Of a stretch of DNA of 64,000 nt, positions 24,507-34,400 are shown in pieces. Location of the stretch: contig JAWKLF010000002.1 in the NCBI GenBank assembly GCA_041392835.1, forward strand, positions 372,001-436,000. Reading direction: 5' to 3'. The notes beneath the pieces were generated by a model. The model was not told the DNA's origin. It did not search any database and saw only the letters and a program-made list of their open reading frames with translations. The translations under genes and the position numbers were made by a program. Position 1 is the stretch's first letter. Every line of letters begins with the position of its first letter. The DNA is from OLB11 sp041392835. GTDB taxonomy: Bacteria > Bacteroidota > Bacteroidia > Chitinophagales > Chitinophagaceae.

Positions 24507-26495
24507 TTATTTGAGTACCACCAATTTTCTTTTTATGCGCAGTGTGCCACGTTGTATAACTATATGATACATACCATTGGGTATAGTTGCTAATGAAATG
24601 CGTTCTTGTTGTTTTATAGGCATATCAATCAAGATTCTTCCTTGCAAATCGTGCAACGACAATTTTGCACCATCTGCAAAAGGTGTATATATTTCAATAA
24701 CATCTTGTGTAGGGTTTGGAAAAATAGTTACACTAGATTCATCCATTACTTCTTGTGTGCCAGAAAAAACTAAATTAGGGTTTACTACTATTGCGCCTAC
24801 ATCATTTAGAAGCCAATTGTTTGGGTCTATACTGATATTAGTAATGGCTCTATTCATTGGTAGCACCATATTATTTGTATTTTGAGTAATATTTACTTTG
24901 ATAGTCGTATCACCACCTGAATAAAAACATTTTAATTCCAAGGGCGTTTTGAACAATGGGGTAGCCGTAGTAGAGGTAGTATGCGAAATTTTTAAATACA
25001 ACTGAGATGCATCGCTAAAATATTCGAGCGAAAAAATGGGGTAGCCTTTTCCAAAAAGCCACTGATTAAAATAGTCATCTAAAGAAATGCCAGTAAAAGC
25101 CATTAGTGAATTTTTTAAATCAAGTATGCCTGCTGTAGAAAATGAATATTGTTGTTGAAAATTTTTTAGCCCTGCAAAAAACAAACTGTCACCCAATACA
25201 AAGCGTAAGGTATGCAACACAGCACTACCTTTGTTGTACGTAAGTCTAGAATCAAATATTCTGCTCACATTGTTTGTATCTGTAAAATAAACCATAGCTG
25301 TGGGGTCTAGCAATACATCATTGTGTACGGCAAGCATATCATTTTGCGCAGCCTGTTTTCCTCTAAATTTTTCGAGAGCCAAATATTCACCGTAGGAAGC
25401 AAATCCTTCATTTATAAAAATGTCGCTCCAGGTTTTACAAGTTACATGATCGCCCCACCACTGATGCATAAGTTCATGGGCATTGACACCAAAATTCCCC
25501 AAATTACCAATAGTAGTCATAGTTTGGTGCTCCATACCTCCGCCCAATGGAGCCATGCAATGCCCATATTTTTCTTGATAAAAAGGATATAGACCAAACA
25601 ATTCTGAATAATATTCTAAAAACATGGGTATAGAATCTATTTTTGCCTTGAAAAAAGGAAGTGTATTCGGATTGTCATACACATAATTTTTGATAGGAAT
25701 AGAATCTGAAGTCCCTATTGGGTGTGCATAGATAGTATAATCTACATATTTAGCTACTGCTACCGAAATCAAATAATAGTCAATCATATAATGTGTTTTC
25801 CAGCGATATCGCACTTTGTTGTTTGACATACTATCTATACCTTCTAACATTCCATTAGAGCCCACTTTATTTTGATTATCTGTAGTTACAAATACCCAAG
25901 CACTGTCTGCCTTGTCTTGCAAAAATTGCTTGCAAGGAAACCACTCATAAGCACTATAAGGCTCACTCAAACTCCAAGTAACAGCGTTGCCCCATGTGGG
26001 CGAATTATCATTGGTAAATCCATCGCCTAAAGCACTAGTGCCTACTATAGATGCATCACCATGATAGTGTATACGTATATTTAAATTAGAAGATGGTGTA
26101 GTCGGATTCGGCAATACTGTATAAACAATACTGGCACTTCGTGCAAAGGGAACTGATTGATTGTTTGAAAAAATACTATCTATTGTTAAGCCGGCATTTA
26201 ATTCAAAACAAAAAGTATCGGTGGTAGCCAATATAGTAGCTCCTATAGTTGTAGCCCCACTTATGACAGTTGTATTTCTTTCTATATTGAGGTCTAAAAA
26301 ATAAAAATGTACATCATAGCGGCTCATCAGCGTATTGGCATATAGACCAGCTCTATTTTTCTTTTTCATTTTTAGTTGTTGCTTATATTTAGCTTCGCTA
26401 CATGTCAATTCGTTTTGCGAAAAAATAGAATTGGAATAGCCAAAAGCTATAAGAAAAATAAAGAATACATTTCTAAAAAAATGATATGTGTTCAT
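24507..26495 (-). CDS. secreted M1 metallopeptidase with T9SS tail
   Basis: 662 aa: signal peptide (about 1-27), an N-terminal beta saddle, then the catalytic domain with GGGMEHQ (318-324, the GAMEN-type substrate motif) and the zinc motif HELMHQWWGD (His340, Glu341, His344) with Glu363 in INEGFAS. The C-terminal 75 residues are a type-A T9SS sorting domain (VTIFPNPTQDVIEIY, then IPNGMYHIVIQ). So it is an aminopeptidase-N-like enzyme that goes to the surface, probably for peptide scavenging. It ends at the base next to the convergent carbonic-anhydrase-like gene. A TACCTTTC near-promoter is at 26511-26518. Confidence 0.92.
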   Translation of the reverse strand: MNTYHFFRNVFFIFLIAFGYSNSIFSQNELTCSEAKYKQQLKMKKKNRAGLYANTLMSRYDVHFYFLDLNIERNTTVISGATTIGATILATTDTFCFELNAGLTIDSIFSNNQSVPFARSASIVYTVLPNPTTPSSNLNIRIHYHGDASIVGTSALGDGFTNDNSPTWGNAVTWSLSEPYSAYEWFPCKQFLQDKADSAWVFVTTDNQNKVGSNGMLEGIDSMSNNKVRYRWKTHYMIDYYLISVAVAKYVDYTIYAHPIGTSDSIPIKNYVYDNPNTLPFFKAKIDSIPMFLEYYSELFGLYPFYQEKYGHCMAPLGGGMEHQTMTTIGNLGNFGVNAHELMHQWWGDHVTCKTWSDIFINEGFASYGEYLALEKFRGKQAAQNDMLAVHNDVLLDPTAMVYFTDTNNVSRIFDSRLTYNKGSAVLHTLRFVLGDSLFFAGLKNFQQQYSFSTAGILDLKNSLMAFTGISLDDYFNQWLFGKGYPIFSLEYFSDASQLYLKISHTTSTTATPLFKTPLELKCFYSGGDTTIKVNITQNTNNMVLPMNRAITNISIDPNNWLLNDVGAIVVNPNLVFSGTQEVMDESSVTIFPNPTQDVIEIYTPFADGAKLSLHDLQGRILIDMPIKQQERISLATIPNGMYHIVIQRGTLRIKRKLVVLK

Positions 26496-26653
26496 ATGAT
26501 TACATTATGTGAAAGGTAAATGTATTTGAATTCCAACTTATTACTCCAACAATAGCACAAAATGAGATAAATATATATTTTTTCATTGTACTTTTACCGT
26601 CCGTTTATAAGCCGAATACGGTTTTTACTATTTCGAAATAAAAATAAATAAAC

Positions 26654-27508
26654 ATGTCCTCTTCTACTTGGTTTAAAAGAATAAAACAAAATATTTTAAC
26701 TTCTACAAAAGAGAAGAAAAATACGCCCGATGGCTTATGGATAAAATGTCCTAGTTGTAAGAAAACATCAACCAACAATGAACTAAAGGTAAACCAATGG
26801 GTTTGTCATCACTGCAATTATCATTTCAGAATAGATGCACAAGAGTACTTTGATCTTCTTTTTGATGAAAATACACAAACGCTATTGTTTGAAGAAATAG
26901 TATCTAAAGATAAGTTGGGCTTTGTAGATATGAAACCTTATAAGGACCGGCTTATAGAGGCTAAAAACAAAACTCACCTAAAAGATGCCATGACCTGCGC
27001 TGTAGGCGAAATAAAAGGTAAAAAAATAGTCATTGCTGCCATGAATTTTAATTTTATTGGAGGTAGTATGGGCAGTGTAGTTGGCGAAAAAATTGCAAGA
27101 AGTATAGATTATGCCATCGAACATCATTTGCCTTTTATGATTATTTCCAAATCGGGCGGAGCACGTATGATGGAGAGTGCCTTTTCTTTGATGCAAATGG
27201 CCAAAACAGCTGCCAAACTAACTCAGCTCTCCAATGCCAAACTTCCTTATATATCTTTCCTAACCGACCCCACTACGGGTGGTGTAACTGCCTCTTATGC
27301 CATGCTAGGCGATTTGAATATTGCCGAGCCCGAAGCTCTCATTGGCTTTGCAGGTCCACGCGTTATTAAAGAAACCATAAAAAAAGATTTGCCCGAAGGC
27401 TTTCAACGTTCTGAATTTTTACTTGAACATGGCTTTTTAGATTTTATTGTAGATAGAAAAGAGCTTAAAGATAAGCTTGCCGACTTAATTGATTATTTTC
27501 AGAAGTAA
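26654..27508 (+). CDS. accD: acetyl-CoA carboxylase carboxyltransferase subunit beta
   Basis: 284-aa subunit of the carboxyltransferase that makes malonyl-CoA for fatty acid synthesis, acting with AccA, which is not in this window. The N-terminal zinc ribbon has two CxxC pairs (CPSCKK near 32 and CHHCNY near 52); the crotonase-fold core includes FIGGSMGSVVGEK, SKSGGARMMES and LTDPTTGGVTASYAMLGD. Length and order are standard. The ATG at 26654 follows a region with TACTTTTA, close to the -7 consensus. Confidence 0.97.
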   Translation: MSSSTWFKRIKQNILTSTKEKKNTPDGLWIKCPSCKKTSTNNELKVNQWVCHHCNYHFRIDAQEYFDLLFDENTQTLLFEEIVSKDKLGFVDMKPYKDRLIEAKNKTHLKDAMTCAVGEIKGKKIVIAAMNFNFIGGSMGSVVGEKIARSIDYAIEHHLPFMIISKSGGARMMESAFSLMQMAKTAAKLTQLSNAKLPYISFLTDPTTGGVTASYAMLGDLNIAEPEALIGFAGPRVIKETIKKDLPEGFQRSEFLLEHGFLDFIVDRKELKDKLADLIDYFQK

Positions 27509-27561
27509 ACTCAGGCAATAGAATATAGATTTTACTATATCTATAGCAATAAAAATGTTTT

Positions 27562-27569
27562 TACCTTTG
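27562..27569 (+). promoter_or_regulatory. -7 promoter element, 4 nt from def start
   Basis: TACCTTTG, exact consensus, four bases before the def ATG. It predicts a near-leaderless transcript. Confidence 0.7.
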
Positions 27570-27573
27570 CAAT

Positions 27574-28152
27574 ATGATATTACCTGTAGTGGCATATGGC
27601 CATCCCATACTTAGAAAAGTAGCTCAAGCCATTGATTCTTCTTATCCCAATTTACAAGAACTTATTTCTAACATGTGGGAAACCATGTATAATAGCAATG
27701 GAGTTGGGCTTGCTGCACCACAAATAAACCATAGCATCCGACTTTTTTTGGTAGACAGTGTACAACTGGTTGAAAACGCTGACGATGAGGATAAAGATTA
27801 TTTTAAACATGAAAAACCCATCAAACAAACATTTATCAATGCTCAAATTATTTCGTTGGAAGGCGAAGCATGGAAATACAATGAAGGCTGCTTGAGCATA
27901 CCCAAAATACGAGAAGATGTAATGAGGTCAGAATCTGTAACACTATCTTATATGGATGAGCAATTTCAAAGTCATACTCAAACATTTCATGGCATTACAG
28001 CACGCATCATACTACATGAATATGACCATATAGAAGGCAAACTTTTTATAGATCATATTACTCCTTTTAAACGAAGAATGATAAAATCAAAATTAGATGA
28101 TATAGCCAAAGGGAAAACACAAGTAAGCTATCGCATGCTATATGCTAAGTAA
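27574..28152 (+). CDS. def: peptide deformylase
   Basis: 192-aa Fe/Zn hydrolase that removes the formyl group from nascent proteins. All three motifs are present: GVGLAAPQ (43-50), EGCLSIP with metal ligand Cys106, and HEYDH (His148, Glu149, His152). A small insertion of acidic residues around 68-78 (ENADDEDKDY) is common in the phylum. It has its own promoter and is followed after 17 bases by the DUF2480 gene. Confidence 0.97.
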   Translation: MILPVVAYGHPILRKVAQAIDSSYPNLQELISNMWETMYNSNGVGLAAPQINHSIRLFLVDSVQLVENADDEDKDYFKHEKPIKQTFINAQIISLEGEAWKYNEGCLSIPKIREDVMRSESVTLSYMDEQFQSHTQTFHGITARIILHEYDHIEGKLFIDHITPFKRRMIKSKLDDIAKGKTQVSYRMLYAK

Positions 28153-28169
28153 AAATTAAAGTACAAACT

Positions 28170-28679
28170 ATGGAAGAAATCATTCAAAACAAGGTGGCTG
28201 AGAGTGGCATAATGACACTAAACTTAGAAAATTTTTTAGCAACAAATTATGTTGTATTAGACATACAACCTTTTTTGTTTATGGGATTGATTTTGAAAGA
28301 AAAAGATTTTAGAAAATCTCTTCAAGAACATGATTGGACTTTATATCAAGACAAAAATGTTATTATATCATGTAGTGCAGATGCAATAATACCTGTATGG
28401 GCTTATATGCTTTTGAGTAGTTATCTTCAAGGTATAGCCACACATATAGTGCAAGGCACTGAAGAAGAAGGCAAAACAAAACTATTGCTACACCAAATCA
28501 ATTCGATGCAAGTAGATGAATATGAAGACAAAAGAGTAGTAATAAAAGGTTGTGGAGAAATTCCAATACCCGATGAAGTCTACACGGCTGTTACCTTTAA
28601 GCTAAAACCTGTAGTAAAAAGTTTGATGTATGGAGAGCCTTGTAGCACAGTACCTATTTATAAAAAGAAAAAAATATAA
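28170..28679 (+). CDS. DUF2480 family protein
   Basis: 169-aa soluble protein matching my memory of DUF2480, a Bacteroidota family without known function: LENFL, VVLDIQPFLFMGLILKEKDFR, CSADAIIPVWAYMLL, IKGCGEIPIPDEVY and VKSLMYGEPCSTVPIYK. No signal peptide or membrane segment. It is next to def in the same direction, 17 bases apart, so likely co-transcribed. A role in protein maturation or cofactor assembly would be speculation. Confidence 0.75.
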   Translation: MEEIIQNKVAESGIMTLNLENFLATNYVVLDIQPFLFMGLILKEKDFRKSLQEHDWTLYQDKNVIISCSADAIIPVWAYMLLSSYLQGIATHIVQGTEEEGKTKLLLHQINSMQVDEYEDKRVVIKGCGEIPIPDEVYTAVTFKLKPVVKSLMYGEPCSTVPIYKKKKI

Positions 28680-28764
28680 CATACAATTAAAGTTTTACTA
28701 ATCGCATTTTTATTTTTTTTATACTTCGAGAATTACTTTCGCTCCAGTCATAAAAAAAATTAAT

Positions 28765-29682
28765 ATGAAAATTGTATTCATCATTGCGAGTTTATTGATT
28801 AGTATTCAAAGTTTTGCACAACGTGGAAACCCACGCTACATCAAAGAAAATTTAGATCAAGAAGAAAATTCAAGAACATACACACAAAATCATTTACGTA
28901 TAGTAGCCCCTAAAGTTCCCAGTACATATTCCCTTTTTGGCGAGCGAATACCATTGGAACTATGGGATGTGCGTGAGCGTTTTGATAGAGAATTATTAAT
29001 CAACACGTATATGCAAGGCTCTACATGTTATATTATAAAACAAATGAGCAGATGGCTACCTATGATAGAAAAAGCATTGGCTAACAACGGCATTCCTGAT
29101 GATTTTAAATATTTATGTATTGCAGAAAGTGCCTTACAAAACCAAACTTCACGTGTAGGTGCTACTGGCTTTTGGCAATTTATGAAAGGTACTGCTCCAT
29201 CGTATGGCTTATATATAGATAGCGAAGTAGATGAACGATATGATGTAGAAAAAAGTACAGAAGCTGCTTGTAAATATCTACGTCAAGCATATAATAAATT
29301 TGGCAATTGGACTTCTGCTGCTGCATCCTACAACTGTGGTATGGGCGGCATGAATAGCGCTTTAAATTCGCAAGGCGAATCGAGTTTTTACAATGTATTG
29401 TTGCCCGAAGAAACGATGCGATATATTTTTAGAATAGCTGCCTTAAAATATATTTTAGAACATCAAAAAGAGTTAGGTTTTTCGCTGACTGACGATGATA
29501 CCTACTTTCCACTTAAGCTAAGAAAAGAAACAATTAATGGAAGTCTTGGAAGTTTAGTAAGCTATGCCAAAAGCAAAGGCACAAATTATAAAACCATAAA
29601 AATGCTGAACCCTTGGATGCGCGACAAATCGCTTATGAATGCTAAAGGTAGAAGCTATACCATTTTACTTCCAACAAATTAA
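28765..29682 (+). CDS. lytic transglycosylase (SLT domain)
   Basis: 305-aa exported enzyme: signal peptide (1-18, cleavage near SFAQ), then an SLT/MltD-type catalytic domain from about 90 to 220 with catalytic Glu in CIAESALQNQ, followed by GATGFWQFMKGTAPSYGL and AAASYNCGMGG. The C-terminal part (about 250-305, LVSYAKSKGTNYKTIKMLNPW) looks like a diverged LysM-like peptidoglycan-binding module. It cleaves peptidoglycan glycan strands with 1,6-anhydro product formation. Convergent with the S41 protease gene. Confidence 0.9.
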   Translation: MKIVFIIASLLISIQSFAQRGNPRYIKENLDQEENSRTYTQNHLRIVAPKVPSTYSLFGERIPLELWDVRERFDRELLINTYMQGSTCYIIKQMSRWLPMIEKALANNGIPDDFKYLCIAESALQNQTSRVGATGFWQFMKGTAPSYGLYIDSEVDERYDVEKSTEAACKYLRQAYNKFGNWTSAAASYNCGMGGMNSALNSQGESSFYNVLLPEETMRYIFRIAALKYILEHQKELGFSLTDDDTYFPLKLRKETINGSLGSLVSYAKSKGTNYKTIKMLNPWMRDKSLMNAKGRSYTILLPTN

Positions 29683-29710
29683 TAGTCATACCCCAAAGGT
29701 CTTTTTAAAT

Positions 29711-31378
29711 CTACCCTTGGCCCAATAGTTTTTTATATTTCGAAGCATCACTTAGAATTTGTATAGCCTCAGCTATATCTATATCTTCGTTGAGTTGATT
29801 TTGAATTCTCCCTTTCAGAAAATAATATCGTGTTACAATTTCGTCTTGTAGCAAGCGAAGTACTTCTGTTTTGTGTTTTAGTAAATCTTGTTTTTTATCT
29901 ACCGACAATGCCTTTTGTAATTTTTCAAAATCATTTTTCACGCCTTCAAAATACGATTCCTTCTCGGCTGTTTCTTTGAATTTAAGCAATGCTTCCTCGG
30001 CTTTTGTATTATAAGAATAGTCTTTACCATCAAGCCAAGTTACAAAGTTATTAAAATCAGCATCACTTAGCTTAAATTCTTTAGGGTTGGCTATGCTTGG
30101 ATTTTTGGCTACATACTGTGTAGCATAATCAAAGGCATAAGACTTGGTGATTAGTGTAGAAATAATTTGTAAATTTTCCTTGGCCTGGGTACTTATATCG
30201 GGCTCTATGCCTCCACCATCCATAACCACTCTACCCGCTTTGGTTTTGAATTTACTTTTTAAAGAATCGGCTACAGCTCCTACACTTCCATCTTCATTGC
30301 GGTGTGAATAATCTAGGGCTTGTATACAGCGTCCACTGGGTGTATAATATTTGGCTGTTGTTACTTTTAGCTTGGCATTAAAGGCTAGGTTTCGAGTAGT
30401 TTGTACGAGTCCTTTTCCAAAGCTACGTTGTCCTATCACAACACCTCTATCTAAATCTTGCAGCGTACCCGAAACAATTTCAGAAGCTGATGCAGAGTTT
30501 TTATTAATCAAAACTACCAAAGGCATTTTATCATCCCATGCCGAATTTTTTGTTACATAGGTCTTATCCCACTCCGTGTTTTTACCTCTTGTGCTAACTA
30601 CAAGCTGACCCGTGTTTAAAAATAAATTACACATATTCACAGCTTCTTCCAACAAACCGCCAGGATTGTACCTAAGGTCTAACACTAACGAGCGCATGCC
30701 AGGATTTGCCTTTTTTAAACTATCCAAAGCGGCCTTAACATAATACGTGCAACGGTCTGTAAACTGTGTCATTTTTACATAGGCTATATCTTGCTGAGGA
30801 CCCAACATACATGCATAGGGCACGCTACTTACTTGTATTTCTTCTCTGGTAATAGTTTTAAGCGACTCTGTATTTGTTATAGGGTCTTTAATTTTTAATT
30901 TAACGGTAGAACCCGGCGACCCTTTCAACAACGTACTAATGTCATCAACTTCTTTTCCTTTAGTAGATTTCCCGTCTATTTCCAAAATAAGATCGCCTGC
31001 TTTTAAGCCTGCTTTCACTACCGGACTATTCTCATAGGGTTCACTTATGGCTAAGTAGTCTTTTACTTTTCGAATGGTACTACCTATACCTCCGTATTTT
31101 CCAGTCATCTGAAAACGATAGTCTTCTATATCTTCTTCGGTAATATATGTTGTATAAGGGTCCAACTCTTTCAACATAGCATCAGTACCTGTTTTGAGCA
31201 GTTTTCCAGGTTGTATTTGATCTACATAATAAATATTTAATTCCTTAAACAAGGCATTAAATATTTCCATATTTTTTGAAATTTCAAAGTAATTATCTTG
31301 AACACTTTCTTGAGCATACGGTTGAAAAGAAAGTAAGCAAAAGAAAATAATTAAAAGTATATTCTTAAATGTGTACAT
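29711..31378 (-). CDS. S41 family C-terminal processing peptidase
   Basis: 555 aa: signal peptide (1-23), an N-terminal helical part, a PDZ domain (about 88-170, GGIGSTIRK and AGLKAGDLILEIDG), then the protease core with the Ser/Lys dyad. Ser297 in NSASASEI and Lys322 in SFGKGLVQ are spaced exactly 25 residues, as in Prc/CtpA. A C-terminal helical extension of about 150 residues follows. Periplasmic processing or degradation of envelope proteins from their C-terminal ends is the family role. Confidence 0.95.
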   Translation of the reverse strand: MYTFKNILLIIFFCLLSFQPYAQESVQDNYFEISKNMEIFNALFKELNIYYVDQIQPGKLLKTGTDAMLKELDPYTTYITEEDIEDYRFQMTGKYGGIGSTIRKVKDYLAISEPYENSPVVKAGLKAGDLILEIDGKSTKGKEVDDISTLLKGSPGSTVKLKIKDPITNTESLKTITREEIQVSSVPYACMLGPQQDIAYVKMTQFTDRCTYYVKAALDSLKKANPGMRSLVLDLRYNPGGLLEEAVNMCNLFLNTGQLVVSTRGKNTEWDKTYVTKNSAWDDKMPLVVLINKNSASASEIVSGTLQDLDRGVVIGQRSFGKGLVQTTRNLAFNAKLKVTTAKYYTPSGRCIQALDYSHRNEDGSVGAVADSLKSKFKTKAGRVVMDGGGIEPDISTQAKENLQIISTLITKSYAFDYATQYVAKNPSIANPKEFKLSDADFNNFVTWLDGKDYSYNTKAEEALLKFKETAEKESYFEGVKNDFEKLQKALSVDKKQDLLKHKTEVLRLLQDEIVTRYYFLKGRIQNQLNEDIDIAEAIQILSDASKYKKLLGQG

Positions 31379-31476
31379 AGTAGCTGCAAGATACTATAAA
31401 TTGTAGCTGGCTCTATAGTAGAGCAAAATAAAATCTGTTAAAAAAAACTATACTGCTGTAGTATCTAAGCATATTT

Positions 31477-34400
31477 TTAATGCTTAATAACTTTAAATAC
31501 TTGAGGTACCCCGTTGGCATAAAGTGTGACGTAATAAATACCACTTGCCAATTCACTCATGTGAATTGTTTCTATAGGTTGTATAGAAAGTATCGTTTTT
31601 AAAATTATTCCTGCTGTATTACTTACTACAACTTTGTTTATGGCATCAATGCTTAGAATATTGAATTGCCCATTGCTTACTGTTGGCACTATGATAGTGC
31701 TAGTATTTGTTCTATAAAAAAGATGCTTTGTTTCAGTATAAATAGCGTGCTTATCATGATATAGCAGTTTAATTCTATAATAATTACTTCCATTTGAAAG
31801 CATGCTATCTGTATAAGAATACGTATTGCTTTCATTATTATTTTTTTCAGGAAAAATATAGGCTATTGTTTCAAATTGACTCATATCTGTGCTTTTTTCT
31901 ATTTCATAGTGTTGCACATAGTCATCTTGATTGGTAGTAAACTCCAAAAGACCTTTTTGATTTTTTAAAAACACATTTAATTCCACTTTCTCATTTCCTA
32001 AAACAAATACACATGGATAAACATTGAGATTATATACATTACTTGTGTCTTTACAGCCTACTGCATTTGAAACAATTACAGACAAAGCATGATTGCCTGT
32101 GCCAAGACTTGATAGCAATAAATTTGCTCCTGTACCAACACTTGTATAAGGTGGTGCATTATCGTACCAATTTATTGTATAAGCGCTTATATCGCCATTT
32201 ATAGAACCCAATGGTATCCATATGGAACTTGTATCGCAAAGTGAATCGCAGCCAATAGGAAATAATGAGAGGTTGGGACTTTCAAACACTACCTGCTGAT
32301 CTATAGCAGTACAACCAGTGATACCATCTGTAACTTGAACAATGTATGTACCTGCAGCCGAAGCAAGGCTTGTACTATTTGTAGAAATAACAAATCCATT
32401 ATACGACCAAGACCATGAGGGAACATTGGCATTTGAAATTGCACTGATTGTATATGTATTATTTGAACACATCAAAGAAGGACTGCCAACTACAGTGGTT
32501 GATATACTTGGAATTGCGTAAAAATCTACTAATAGTGAATCGCTTGATATACATCCATTACTTCCCAAAACTTGCACTTGTATAGTATGTAAACCTACTG
32601 TAAAAGGAGGAATACCCACCGTTCCATTTAATATATAAGAAGTAGAAGGTTGTATCACATTGTCTACACTCCACATATAAAAACAAGTTGCACAGTTTGG
32701 AACCTCTATACTATATAAACTATTTTCACAAGTAGATCCCGTTTGAAAAAATGTAGTAGACGGTGATACCAATACATTTACTGACACAGTATCGCTAATG
32801 GCTAAACAGGTATTAGGGTCTTCGGCTATAAAATAATAATTTCCATTTTGCTTAGCTACATAACTTGAATTGATAGCAGACGGAATAGGCACACCATTAT
32901 TATACCATTGGTAATTTGTAAGCCCTGCACATCCTTGCAAAACAATAGAATCTCCAAAACAGAAGGTACTTGGAGAAGCATACGAGATTATACATGTGCT
33001 ATTGGGATTAATTAAAATAGAATTGGTAAAAGTATCTACACAACCTAAATTGTTTTGAACTATATGCACAATATTATACACACCATTGGCACTATATGCA
33101 TGTGTAGTAGGGTCTGTATATGACGATGAAGCATCTCCAAAATCCCAGAAATGTGTTGGATAGCTATAGGTGCTTGTGAAGAGTACAGGAGTATTTATGC
33201 AAGCACTATTTGTTACAAAGTCTGCATCGGGCAAACTAATCACTATAGTATCTAAAAAACTTGCCACACAGGCGTTTGAAGATATGCAAAACTGATTTAT
33301 GATATATGTGCCACTTTGAGAAAATGTAATTATAGGATTTGGTAATGATGGATTATTAATACTTGCAACTGTAGGTGACACGGTTATATTATTAGGATAA
33401 TCGCCTACATAATAGGAATATGCATTTATTGTGTTGGGCGCAAATACATTTGACTGATCTGTAATACTTATAATACCACAACTATCAACATATATAAAAC
33501 CCCCAATAACATCTACCAATGCACTTGTGTCTTTACAAACATTGCAAATGCTTGAATTGGGCAATAATACATCTGCACAGACCTTAAAAAGTTTATATCC
33601 AAGACTTGTGTATGTTTTTGTTGTTAGTCCACTTAGTACACTATTATCATCAAGATGTGTAATAGTTTCAGTACCTGATAAAATACTTGCTCCCAATGGA
33701 GCTGATGCCACTACAGATAAGCTAAATGGATTGCATTGTGACACATTCGTAATATTGATTGAAGCACCACAAGAATTATTTGTGCCAGTACCTCCGCCTG
33801 CCGATCCAGTACAGTTTAATATAGTAACAGTAATGGTATTTGAACTTACCGTGCAACCTAAATAAGAAACATCGCAATAAAAAACATAAGTTCCCAATGC
33901 ATTGACAAAACAAGGCGCTGCGGCATTCACTGCAAGCGATGAGCCAGTTCCTACAGGTGTAGCATTCATATACCACTGATACGAATAGCCTGCGCCTGTC
34001 AAAGCAGACAAAGTCATATTGGGTAAATTTGAAATGCAATATTGCAAAATAGAAGAAGCCGTAATTTGTGCATTAGGCAATCCATTCGATGTAATCTGAT
34101 AGCTTGCTTCAACTGTACAACCGGTGTTATTATAATTAGAAATTTGAACACTATAATGACCTGCTAAGTCCAAAGCTGTTAAACTTGATAAGACATTACT
34201 TTGACTTGGAGAAATTGGATGTTCTAAACATGACCACAAATAAGTGCCGGTGCCACTCACAGTTAAATTAACACCTCCTCCACACAAACTTCCTGAAGCA
34301 GTTATGTTTGGCGTGAGTGGTTCATTGATTTGTATAGCTATTGAATCCTTATTGCAAATTCCGTAATGAAGAAATACTGTTGTACTTGAACCCGGATTAT

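Noticed and set aside
27524..27545. Inverted repeat TATAGAT/ATCTATA after accD
   Set aside because: No T-tract and weak AT stem; not a convincing terminator.
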